A stretch of DNA of 64,000 nt from Caulochytrium protostelioides. Taxonomy: Eukaryota > Chytridiomycota > Caulochytriomycetes > Caulochytriales > Caulochytriaceae. The notes under the pieces were generated by a model. It ran no database searches. It was given only the letters and a program-made list of their open reading frames with translations, and was not told the origin of the DNA. Below are positions 41,501-50,400 of this stretch, one piece after another. The translations under genes were made by a program, and so were the position numbers. Numbering within the stretch: the stretch's first letter is position 1; every line of letters starts with the position of its first letter. The stretch is from positions 1 to 64,000 of the forward strand of contig ML014125.1 of the NCBI GenBank assembly GCA_003615045.1, read 5' to 3'.

Positions 41501-42181
41501 GACGGCGCCGAGGGCCTGACGGGCGTCTTTGTGCTGGCCACGACGAGCCGTCCGGACCTGATCGATGCGGCGCTGCTGCGCCCCGGCCGGCTCGATCGCA
41601 GCCTGCGCTGCGGCCTCCCCGACCTGCCGACGCGGCGCCGGCTGCTGGCGCGGTTCGCGGCGCCCCTGGCGCTGGAGCCTGACGCGCTGGCGCGGCTGCC
41701 CGCGATCGCCGAGCAGACTGAGGGGTACGCCGCGGCGGACCTGCGTGCGATCCTCTACGACGCACACCTGGCCGCCGCCCATGCCCTCGTCGACCAGCGC
41801 CGAGCGACGGCGTCATCACGGCCCGCGATGGACTGGGGCGCCGCCGAGGCCAAGGCCGACGCTGACGCGCGCCACGGCGTCCTCTACCGTGCGCGGGACG
41901 GCGCGCCGCTCGACCGCCATGACGAGGCGGTGCTGCGTCGGCAGATCGGCGATTGGCGGTCGCCCCCGTCGGCGACGACGGCGGAGCCCTCCACATCGAC
42001 ATCAGCCCCGGCCTCCTCGCCGACCAAGTCGTGGATCACGGCGGCGCAGCTGCAAGCTTCGGCCGATGCGAGCCAGCCGTCGGTCGCCCCGGCGGAACGG
42101 CGCCGTCTCGAGGCGGTGTACCGGCGATTCAACGACGCCTCGGGTCCCGCGGACGTGGGCGTCCGCCAGAGCCTCGGCTAG
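38510..42181 (+). CDS. PEX1: Peroxisome biogenesis AAA ATPase PEX1
   Basis: The 1223-residue product is PEX1, which with PEX6 forms the hexameric motor that pulls ubiquitinated PEX5 out of the peroxisomal membrane. The N-terminal double-psi-barrel region (1-180) includes the family motif ADWETVELHPEYLESQILNQV. A second N-domain follows to about 480. D1 has a P-loop GNPGVGKT near residue 611, but its Walker B position reads VLLIDQ, so the catalytic acidic residue appears replaced. D2 has YGVSGTGKT near 910, LLFDEFES near 967, and a second region of homology with TTSRPDLIDAALLRPGRLDR. D2 is the active ring in this family. The ATG at 38510 (gcgccATG) is used; the frame is open further upstream only from a TTG. 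Length is close to yeast (1043) and human (1283) forms. The 3' end lies 75 bases from the end of GGC1. Confidence 0.95.
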   Translation: MPVRLTVRCVPLRSCFVQLPAPWAAALSDRLARGPLLFEIAADDGRTWPVSWAGGSAATGAAATGTEGVIELDASFAEANHLAAGAVVTVMQLPLAAAPVATAVAVEPLTPADWETVELHPEYLESQILNQVLVVQRGQVITVWVHHQTRIQCRIVDATTAPGGAMDPGPMADDGARDDDDDDADHAGTESKGRRRRVRLATDTELIIAPKTRVIRADHAAASRDTAGSPQAAAASQRRPPAVVMDRWCRVLPAAWLKHPLTSCQGHDRWAVVPQDPFGHCPSAPPQIVIERPVTLEFHAPAASAASAAHRPSASEDAAEWTPPGHQRHAWQALLPFQTSAAVPAGHIVLSAALRRDLAVRTGQRVRVRAYDRRVSVPCPRLALTVHRLDAAPLPKGVTLSTLLAEALLRPTSRGVNRLFLARGQPFAFPIARSRMNHDANGMHARMNATMDAPVDADGTNGAVGATASPDAEADDPVLRCMISCEAHPFVECDLDVQLEIIVAPGRYVLADGRTLQSRSGSGISSQPHDPAALSSAPSTSADAAAAKEADETARIDAAIQWLDGAPATPHVPLLALPDLEALYTPLADVRAALVDVLGARRLGGVLVVTGNPGVGKTTALTQLITSRDLRQATLAVAVRVDTEAWLGMPWPAVQRRLALLFRHVAQHAPAVLLIDQAGSYLGDPPAHDGGDASQAGVPRPALTSRTGLHRRATQLRHMVARLIEQAPVAVVLAETQGQPLHAQLRSLDDGFVQGVWEVTAPELGQRRAAVKQMLPALAPGFAIACPDPVALHVAERTSGYVYADMAAVLQRAIGGCIERVGPDSRADAFALQRQDIAAALNGFLPRQLHVTGSAGATGDDAVACDWDHDVVGMDDVKAVMLETLLWPTQYARVFAQCPLRLRSGLLLYGVSGTGKTLLCTAVAQRVGLPIIKVKGPELLGKYIGQSEAAVRDVFRRAKAAQPSILLFDEFESICPRRGGDHTGVTDRVVNQFLTELDGAEGLTGVFVLATTSRPDLIDAALLRPGRLDRSLRCGLPDLPTRRRLLARFAAPLALEPDALARLPAIAEQTEGYAAADLRAILYDAHLAAAHALVDQRRATASSRPAMDWGAAEAKADADARHGVLYRARDGAPLDRHDEAVLRRQIGDWRSPPSATTAEPSTSTSAPASSPTKSWITAAQLQASADASQPSVAPAERRRLEAVYRRFNDASGPADVGVRQSLG

Positions 42182-42256
42182 CGCCCGCGATGCGTGAATG
42201 GCATTTCAATAGCATTAATACGAGGATCGGGAAATACGGTCGCGCCCAAGGCATGG

Positions 42257-43693
42257 TTACTGCTTATCGCCGTCGATGAGACGGTGGAAGAGCGGGATCA
42301 TCTGCTGGGCGATGGTGAAGGAGAACACGAGCTTGGGGCCGACGACGAGCAGCTTGGGCGTGAGGCCCTTGAAGAAGGCGCGGAAGCCTTCCTCGACGAT
42401 CATGCGCTGCAGGATGACGCGGCCGCTGAGGACCTGGTCGTGGCTGCGGGCCTGGATGCGCGTCTTGATGACGTCCAGCGGCGCCGAGACGGTGAGCGAG
42501 GCGAACGCGCCGCCGACGGACGCGCAGAAGTTCTGGAAGAACGTGGCTTTGCTGAAGTCCTCGAGGCCAAACACGTATTCCTTGGTGACCGCCGACCCGC
42601 CGAAGAGCGCGAACGAGCCGGGCGCGTTGCGGGCCGCGGTCCAGCCGGTCCCGCGGTAGAGGCCCCAGCCCTCCTGCTTGATCACTGAGAGCACGCCCAT
42701 GCCGCGCATGTATTCGGGGTTCGTCTGGAGCTTAATCTTCATCACGTCCAGCGGGAGGAGGACGACCTCGCCGACGCCGATGATCGAGCCGGCGGTCGCG
42801 TGCATCATCGTCTTGGACTCGCGCTCGCCGAAGAGACGCGCGAACGTGCCGCGGTGGTGCTTTGTCAAGTAGTCCACGACGAAGGGCTGCCCACCGAACT
42901 TGTAGATGCGCTGCAGGATCTTGTAGCCTGCCGCGAAGCCGAGACCCGGGAACAGCGACAGGTACTTCTGCATGGTGCCCGCCTGGGCCTTGTTCTGAAT
43001 GATGGAAGTCCGCAGATCATTGACAACGGCATGAGCACGCCAAAGAAAAGGTAAAAAAAGGTGAGTCCACCGGCATGCGACATGAAGCTTTGGGAATTCA
43101 GCATTAAGCTTTAAGGCTTTAGTTTTGTCGGCTGGATGTATCATGATCCGAGGGAAGGGGGAGCGATCGCATGCGGTCTGCACCCAGCAAAATAGCAAAC
43201 GATGAGAGGCGACGTCGATCGCTCTATCGCCATATCGTCAGATCGATTGCTCCTCATGACATAAAAAACGTTACCCGGAAGATGATCTCGTTCAGCGTGC
43301 CAATGTCATGGCGGAAGCCGAGACCGGTGCCAAAGATCTGATATGCATGGTATCGTCACGGCAGGACAAGAAACAGTAACACGGGTGAGTGTCCCATATC
43401 CTCGACATGAAACTCCGCTCAGGCTATGTGATCGTCCGCGAGTCGATCCAAGGACCTCTGGCGGCATCACGCCATACTGCATCGCATCGTAGCGCATCGT
43501 AGCGCATCGTAGCGCATCGCAGCGTAGCGCATTGCAGCGTCGATACCTTCTTGTTGTTGTTCATCAAGCGCTTGGCCACCGTGTCGACCGGGTGGAACGT
43601 GAACAGCTCGGCGGCGCCGGAGGTCGCCGACCCGAGGATACGGGCCTGGGCGGATTCATTGCGCTTGCCCGAGGCAGCGGCGGCGATGGCCAT
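42257..43693 (-). CDS. GGC1: Mitochondrial GTP/GDP carrier (GGC1 type), three exons
   Basis: The 315-residue product is a mitochondrial carrier of the inner membrane, closest by eye to yeast Ggc1/Yhm1, which imports GTP and exports GDP. The exons are 43547-43693, 43275-43337 (21 codons) and 42257-42994. Introns are 43338-43546 (GTATCG...CAG) and 42995-43274 (GTAACG...CAG). All junctions are phase 0 and the total is 948 nt. Splicing gives three carrier repeats with signatures FHPVDTVAKR, LPLDVMKIK and APLDVIKTRIQ. Ggc1-specific stretches also appear: LFPGLGFAAGYKILQRIYKFGGQPF, TAARNAPGSFALFGG and FFKGLTPKLL. The small second exon reads IFGTGLGFRHDIGTLNEIIFR, matching the inter-helix loop. A longer unspliced frame ending near 43198 is intron read-through. 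GTP supply supports mitochondrial translation and iron handling in yeast. Confidence 0.94.
43481..43538. repeat. 10-bp tandem repeat inside GGC1 intron 1
   Basis: Degenerate head-to-tail copies of agcgcatcgt lie near the 5' end of intron 1, starting a few bases after the donor site. The strongest units are 43491-43520. Confidence 0.8.
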
Positions 43694-44449
43694 GGCGGCG
43701 GCGTGGGCGGCGGGTGAGCGGGCGGGGACGGCGGACAGGGGTGTTCCACGTGGGTGGCGGCGGCGGCGGCAGCGGGGCGCGCTGCGTGTCGGAGTTACGC
43801 GAGAGAAGCGGGCGCGTCAATGAAGCAGCGGTATGGATGGAAGCGGGCGGTTGCTGCTGCTTTCTCGCCAGTCTCGCGGCTCCCCCGCTTTCCATGGCCG
43901 TTCTCGTTGTCGCTCTCATCATCGTCACCGTCATCCGCGGGAACGCTTGCGGCGGCGGCTTATCTGCTCAACGAACGCGTCGGGCCCCATCGCCATCGCC
44001 GCGATGCGTGGTGGTGCGCCACAGGCTGCGTCGCGCAGGCCAGCACCCCCCAGCGCCGCAGGCCTCTGCCGCGCCGCCGAGCAGCGAGAGGTCAGGCCGG
44101 CACCACACCTTCATACCGAGGGCCCGCGGCGCCGCCGGCACGCCAAGCGAGACGCCCGGCGGCGGTCGGGGCGGGCACCGGCAGCGCAGGGTCCCTTCGC
44201 AGCCGAGCCGCGGGGGAGCCGCGCCCCACGCCGTGGCGGCGGCGGCAACGCCCATGGCGGCGTGCACCAGCAACAGCAGCGGCCTGCGCGGCGTCGTCTC
44301 GCGGCTGTTCGGGCACGGCCGCCGGTTCGGCTGATGCGGTCGGCCGCCGCGTTCGTGCTGGTGCAGGTCGGCTGGCCCGTCGGCTTGCCCGGCGGCCAGT
44401 CGGATAGGCGGGGGCGCCGGGGCCCATGCCGGCGGCGTCGAGGCCCCGT

Positions 44450-44480
44450 GGCGGGCGGCGGGCGGCGGGCGGCGGGCGGC
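44450..44480. repeat. 7-bp GGCGGGC tandem repeat
   Basis: About four head-to-tail copies of a 7-bp G/C unit in non-coding DNA. The G-runs on the plus strand are only three long. Confidence 0.8.
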
Positions 44481-44744
44481 CTTTCCACGAGAATGACAGG
44501 ATCACCACGAGGTGGCCGATCGAAAACGATGAAATCATACTGCCACGAATCGATTGGGTCCCCACTCCATCGTTCCCATCATGGTGCCGAGTCGTAGCGT
44601 CCATCCATCTCCCTGATTCATCCATCCAACTCAGTTTTGTGATCAACTATATACAGAATGCGATATAGGAATAACCACAGCGAACAGCTAGACTCCGCTG
44701 TTGGTCAATGACCGACAGGACGCGAGGCCGTCGCTGCTCAGCAG

Positions 44745-44766
44745 TTTTTTTCTCTCTCTCTCTCTC
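44745..44766. repeat. T7 plus CT microsatellite
   Basis: Seven T residues followed by about seven CT units, in the 3' flank of the minus-strand glycosyltransferase. Confidence 0.85.
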
Positions 44767-44791
44767 GCACATGCTCGCCCGTACGGACCCA

Positions 44792-45628
44792 TCACGACAA
44801 GTAGTTGAAGTGCTTCGCGCACGGGTCGCGCTTGTCCTCGGTGTCCGGGACCTTGTTGATGGACATGCTCGTATGGCTGCCGTGGTACTTCAAGCTCTTG
44901 TAGTTGGTGTCGATCACGTACGGACGGATCCCGCGCGCGCGCAGGTACCCCGCGAGGTAGACATCGTCGTGGAGCTTGCAACCCTCGGGCACGTGCGAGT
45001 AGTCAAAGACGTCTTTGCCAAAATACCCGACGCGGTAGGCCATGCCCGCGTAGCCGTTCATCCAGCCGCGGCACTCGCCGGGCGACAGCTGGTACAAGGG
45101 CTTGTAGAACCACTTCGGCCAGTGCTCACAGATAAAGCACGGCACGTAGTTGCGCAGCCCCTCCATGGCGCGGATGAGATGCGCGGCCACATCCGGCTGG
45201 TAGACGACGTCGTCGTCGAAACTGAGAATAACGGTCGACGGGTCCTTCTCGACGAGCAGCGCGCCAAGCACTTTGGTCGACGGGCCATAGTCCTCGGGCC
45301 GCGTGATTTCCACGAGCCCCGGCCACGTGGCGAGCATGCGGTCCACGACGGCCGGCAGCGGCCCGGTGATGTTGAGGCGCTTGATGGACCGCGGGATATG
45401 GATGTAGATCTTGTCGAAGGGCACCGTGCTTTCAGCAAGCGACTTGACGGTGTCGTACGCGACGTCGAGGCGGCCTGGGAACGACGACAGCGACGCGACG
45501 ACACGCGGGACCGTGTACTTGCGCGGAAACGGCGTTGCCCGCGGGATCATCATGCCTGCCGTGTAGAGCAGCACGGCGGCCACGAAGGCCACGGCCAGGC
45601 AGACCGTCCGGTGCAAGCGGACCAGCAT
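44792..45628 (-). CDS. Membrane-anchored glycosyltransferase (GT-A fold, DxD)
   Basis: The 278-residue product looks like a type II Golgi or ER glycosyltransferase. There is a short basic N-terminus, then one membrane anchor (residues about 9-28, CLAVAFVAAVLLYTAGMMI), then a luminal catalytic domain. The GT-A pattern is visible: PRVVASLSSFPGRLD at the nucleotide-binding strand, a DDD at 138-140 (SFDDDVVYQPD) as metal/nucleotide site, and a C-terminal acidic motif LHDDVYLAGYLRARGI. An N-glycosylation sequon (N86-I-T) is present. The start at 45628 (gccgccATG) puts the anchor at the N-terminus and fits the local consensus. The frame is open to 45775, which would add 49 unremarkable residues. 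I cannot assign a CAZy family or sugar. The gene is divergent from CLASP. Confidence 0.8.
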   Translation of the reverse strand: MLVRLHRTVCLAVAFVAAVLLYTAGMMIPRATPFPRKYTVPRVVASLSSFPGRLDVAYDTVKSLAESTVPFDKIYIHIPRSIKRLNITGPLPAVVDRMLATWPGLVEITRPEDYGPSTKVLGALLVEKDPSTVILSFDDDVVYQPDVAAHLIRAMEGLRNYVPCFICEHWPKWFYKPLYQLSPGECRGWMNGYAGMAYRVGYFGKDVFDYSHVPEGCKLHDDVYLAGYLRARGIRPYVIDTNYKSLKYHGSHTSMSINKVPDTEDKRDPCAKHFNYLS

Positions 45629-46041
45629 GGCGGCGACAGCGACCGAGGGGTCGTGTGGAGCAGCAGCAGCAAACGCGACAGAGAAAACGACAGGGGGACA
45701 GCGAGGGACACGCGGGAACAAGAGAACGAGCACCGGCTGCGATCGCGGAAGACCATTCTCTGGTGCCAGCGGCAAGGCGACGAGACGACGCCGTCATCCG
45801 ACACGAAAGCGGTAGACGGGTCCTCATCCACGTCTCATGGGCCGACGGCGCCCAAGTCGTGATGGATGCGCCTGCCGATACCCGGAATGTCACCTCGCGA
45901 TTCATGCGTGTCCGTGCACGTGTGGCCGCGAGCATGGCGGGCGTATGGTGGATCGAGCGGCGATCCCGCAGGAGGCGAAGGCGCGGCCTACCACCGGCGG
46001 GCGGGCGGCCAAGACGGGGCGGGGTCGGGTGGGAGCGGCAA

Positions 46042-46074
46042 CGCCCGCCGACGCCCGCCCGCCGACGCCGACGC

Positions 46075-46106
<32 letters not shown>

Positions 46107-46112
46107 TCGCCG
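46042..46112. repeat. GCC/GAC trinucleotide-rich repeat
   Basis: Imperfect cgccga and gcc units, becoming pure gcc near 46082-46106. Non-coding. Confidence 0.8.
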
Positions 46113-46280
46113 GCATATGGCGCTGTTGGGTCGGCGCAGTCCCGAGAAGCGGCCGGGAGGCTGGCCGCTGGCCGCCGTGGACGCCTTCGACGGTCGTCAG
46201 TGTCCACGGCCACGGTGGGTCGGCCACCGCCCCGTTTCCCGCAGGTCGAAGCGCGTCAGCAAGCAAGGTGGGCAAGACAT

Positions 46281-46310
46281 GGCCAGGCACGGCCAGGCAC
46301 GGCCAGGCAC
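46281..46310. repeat. 10-bp tandem repeat, three copies
   Basis: Three exact head-to-tail copies of ggccaggcac in the glycosyltransferase/CLASP intergenic region. Confidence 0.85.
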
Positions 46311-47459
46311 AGCAAGGATGCTGCCAGCTGTGAAGGTTCCCATACGGCGGGGGTGCTCAGGCATGGGCACCATCCGGGGTCGCGGCGGCGCTTCAATTCA
46401 TCATCGATTCCACGGCCATTGGGCACAACCAATGCGGTGACGGTACTCGTCGACTCGTACGTCGGGTTCGGACCATGAAGAGAGGGCCACGACGAGACAT
46501 GACCAGCGTCTGATCGATGGATACCAGCTGGATGCTGGGCCATGGGAGACATGATGGGGCATGCCGTATGCATGCCCTACGCGACACCTCTGTGGGACCG
46601 CGTGCGGTGCTGGTCATCAATGATGGTCGCGGAGGTGATCACGAACACGGGTCATCCTCATGGGCATGGCCATCGCCTCGCTGTATGCTCGCTCGACATG
46701 CACGTATGATGGGAGGGCGGGTTCAAGCGAGGCCGGCCGCGGCATCGGCGTCCGTCCAGCCGCCGCCGGAGGAGCGCGCACATACGCCGACGCCACAAGA
46801 GGCCGGCACCGGCGCTGGGGCGCCCCGACCGACCCCCCTTAGCGCATGGGGGGGGGTCACTCAGCCCATCCCCGCACGACGCCGGTCGCTGGACGCCGCC
46901 GTGCTGCCGTGGTGCCGTGCGCCGTCGTACGAACATGGTCGGGCCTTCGCCGATGCGTAGCCGCGAACGATCGGCAGCGGCCCTTCATACCTGGCAGCCG
47001 CCGATGTCTCGCTGCGCTGCGCTGCCAAGTCAGGTCACGCCCACCTCTCGCCTGTTTGCTGCTTCAGCGAGCTCTCACCTCTCGCTGAGTGAACGCCGCC
47101 GTCGCCGCCGTCCCGCTCTCCTGACGCCGACGTGTCCTGCCGGTTTTTCTGAAACGCCGTCCATACATGACGGCCGACTGCTGACTCCTGGCTGCTGACT
47201 GCTGACGGTTGCCGCCGGTGACAGAGTGCCGCGGATCGTACGCCCGGCCCCTGTTGCTTGTGCCGCAGGCTTTGCCGGGCCGCCGACGCGGGAACCCCCC
47301 GCGGCTCGGGCCCGCGCTCGCTGGACCGCCGCCGCGCTCGTCCCTCGCTCGCTGGTCTCGACGGCGGCGGCGGCGAGCTGATCGATTCACACGTCTGTCG
47401 TGGATCGCTGCTGACCTACACAGCGTCGACGTGCTCGTCCTGCTGCCGCCACCGCCACC

Positions 47460-50400
47460 ATGAGCGGACTCCGACCCCGCGGCAGCGGCATCCCCACCAT
47501 GTTCCCGCCGCGCGAGCCGCGCGACCGGGAGTCCGGCGGTAGCAGCGCCACGAGCAGCAGTCTGCCGAGCGGCACGCCTGGCCACGGCCACAGCGGCCAT
47601 GGCGGCTACGGCGGCTACGGCGGCTACGGCGGCTACGGCGGCCACGGCGGCCACGGAGGCGACGGCCACCCCTCTCACCACCATGCGGCCCAGGTCCATG
47701 TGCCGCCGGCGCTCGAGGCCGAGTGCGCCGCCGTCGCGCGGCTGTTCAAGACCCCCGAGACCGAGGAAAACTGGGCGCAGCGCGAGCAGAGTCTCGCGAA
47801 GCTCTCGCTTTTCCGCCACACGTATGCGCAGCAGCCGGCCGCCGTCGCCGCGTGCCTGCGCCACTTCATCGACCCGCTCGTCGTGTCGCTCGGCTCGCTG
47901 CGCTCCGCGCTGTGCCTGACGGCGCTGCGGACGACCGGCGAGCTGGCGCGCCTCCTGGGCGCCGCGTTCGAGCCGCACGTCGACGCCGTCGTCGGTGCGC
48001 TACTGCGGCTCGCCAACTCGACCAAGCGCCTCGTCTCGGCCGCCGTCGCCGACGTCCTTGGGCAGCTGCTCATGGCCCTGCCGGTGCACACGCGCGCTGT
48101 GCCCCTGCTCGCCGCGGCGCTGCGCGAGAAGAACGCCAAGGTCCGCCAGACCGCCGTCGAGGGCATCGTGCACATGCTTGCGCCCGCCAGCCGCGCGCTC
48201 GCCGACCTCCACCGCGGCGAGACAAGCCCGCCCTTCGTCGCCGCCGCCGTCGCCGCCGTCGGCAAGGGCATTGTCGACGCCAACGGCGCCGTCCGCGACG
48301 CCGCCCGCGCCCTCTACCACCGCATCAAGGCCTGGCAGCCGTCGCTCGCGCAGTCGATCTGGAACGACGCGACGCCCGCGGCCCAGCGGACGCTCGCGCG
48401 CGCACCGCCGCCCGCCTTGCCGACCGCCACGGCGCTGCCGTCCGCGCTGCCCACCGTCACCCCCGTCGGGATGGCGGGCGGGGCCGCGCTCGCGGCGGTC
48501 GGCGGCACCGCGCTCCCCGTGCCGCGGCGGCCGCTGGCCCCCGCTGGCCGCGCCGCGACGCTCGCGGGCCGCGTCCCCACCAGCGCCGGCCCCGCCCATG
48601 CGGCCGCGGCTGCCGCCGCCGCCGCGACGCCGACGCGGTTCGGCTTCGCTCGCGCCGTCTCCAGCGACCTCGCGGGCAGTGCGCCGACGCCGACGCCGCC
48701 CCGGCTCCCGTCGGCCGCCGCGATGGCCGCGACGCCGCGGTCGGCCTCGGCCCACGGGTCGGCCACGCCCACAGCGCGCCTGGCGGACGGCGACGCCGGC
48801 ACCTCCGCGCGCGCGCCGCTGCGGTCTACGCCCACGGTGGCGCGGCCGCCCTCCCGCTCGCGCACGCTGCCGTCGGCGACGGCGCCCCTCGCCGCCGCCA
48901 CCACTGCTTCTGCTCCCGCCGCGACGGCGTCGGTCTCGCCGCTGGCTGCCGTGCTCGACCAGCTGATGGCGCCGCTGGCGCCCGGCGCAGAGCCGCTGCT
49001 GCCGAGCGCGATGACGGCGGCGCTCGCGGACTGGCCCAAGATGGACGATGCGACGGGCGCACGGCTCTTTGACCCGCAGGTCGTCGCGGCGCTGCTCGAC
49101 CGCGAGCTCGTGGAAGCGCCGACGCTGGCGCGGATCGCGGCCTACATGGTCTCGCTGCCGCGGGAGCCGCCGTTCGCGCCGGCGGCGGCGCGGTTCGTGG
49201 AGGACACGTCGCGGACGCGCGATGCCGCGCGGCACACGGCGCACCTACTCGCCAGCCTGACGCTGCCCAAGCCGCGTCCCGTCTTTGTTCGTGGCCAGCT
49301 CATGCTCAACTCGGCGCGTATGAACAGCGTGCTTCTGCAGAGTCTGACGGATACCCTGGATGGCGCCCGCATGACCGGCGACCACGCGACCGCCACGGCG
49401 CTGTATCGCCCGATGGCCTTGAAGCTGGTCACCCTGTATGCGGGGCTGGTCCAGGGCGGCGTCGGCGCCGCGGCGCCGTCCGAGATGGGCACCTACCCGG
49501 CGCTGCTCCATGGTCTGCTGCGCCGCATCCATCTCCAGGCCCCCGACATCCTGCGGGATGTCCTGCTTACCTCGGACCCCGAAGTCGCTCAGGCGCTGTA
49601 TGACGACCTAGGCGCTAGCCCCGATGGCCAACGCGACGGCGACGGCATGACCATGTCGCCCCCCACAGCCACGGCCCCGTCGCCGCGTCACGATACGGCG
49701 GCCTCATCCTCGCCATCGCCGTCGCGGTCGCCATCATCACCGGTATCGCAGATCACGGCCACCACGCCGATCGCCACGACGCACCGCGCGCCACTCATCC
49801 CGCCAGTCGAGTACTCGCCCCACGACGCCGACGCCAACACCACCGCCAGCGCCACCCCCGCGCCCGCCCACGCCACGCCGTCCCGGCCCGCCTCATCATC
49901 TGTGTCGCCCGCGTCGGTCCGCATGGCCTCCGCCGCGCCGTCGGCCACGACCTCCGCGACGACCACGGCCTCCGCGTCCTTGGCGTCGTCGCCATCTACG
50001 ATGTCCTTGTCGATGCCGACCCGTCCGACGTCGCCCCATACCGCGACGGTCTCGCCGGCGGCTCCAACGCCGTCCACCTTGTCGACCGCCCGTCGGTCGC
50101 CCGCTGCCGCCGCCGCCGCGCCGACGCCCGCGGCTGCCCCGACGCTGTCCGTGACCCAAGCGCCGTCCATCGCGCCGCCCGCCACGGAGGACCCCGACTT
50201 CGGCAACCACTCGTTGCTCTTCCCCGCCGACATGGCGGCCTGCAACTTCCTCGACGAGACGCTGCCCGCCGGGTTCGCCGACGCCAGTGTCCTGGCGATC
50301 CCGTCCATCGATGATGACGACACTGACGACGACAACGACGATGACGCAAGACCCGCGGCCACGGGAGATGTCCTGGACGACGGCAGGTTCGACGCCGCCG

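Larger units (their letters stand above)
43694..44791. other. Intergenic region, GGC1 promoter and glycosyltransferase 3' flank
   Basis: About 1.1 kb without a recognised gene. Arg/Pro-rich frames occur on both strands. It contains a GGCGGGC-type repeat (44450-44480) and a T/CT microsatellite (44745-44766) just beyond the glycosyltransferase stop. The GGC1 promoter must lie near 43694-43900. Confidence 0.55.
45629..47459. other. Intergenic region between glycosyltransferase and CLASP
   Basis: About 1.8 kb between divergent genes, so both promoters lie here. No frame resembles a known protein. Repeats present are a GCC/GAC-rich run (46042-46112), a 10-bp tandem repeat (46281-46310) and short ctgctgact units (47178-47205). 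Confidence 0.55.

Noticed and set aside
42257..43198. Carrier protein starting at 43198
   Set aside because: The first 68 residues of that frame are intron sequence. Two upstream exons restore carrier repeat 1 with FHPVDTVAKR.
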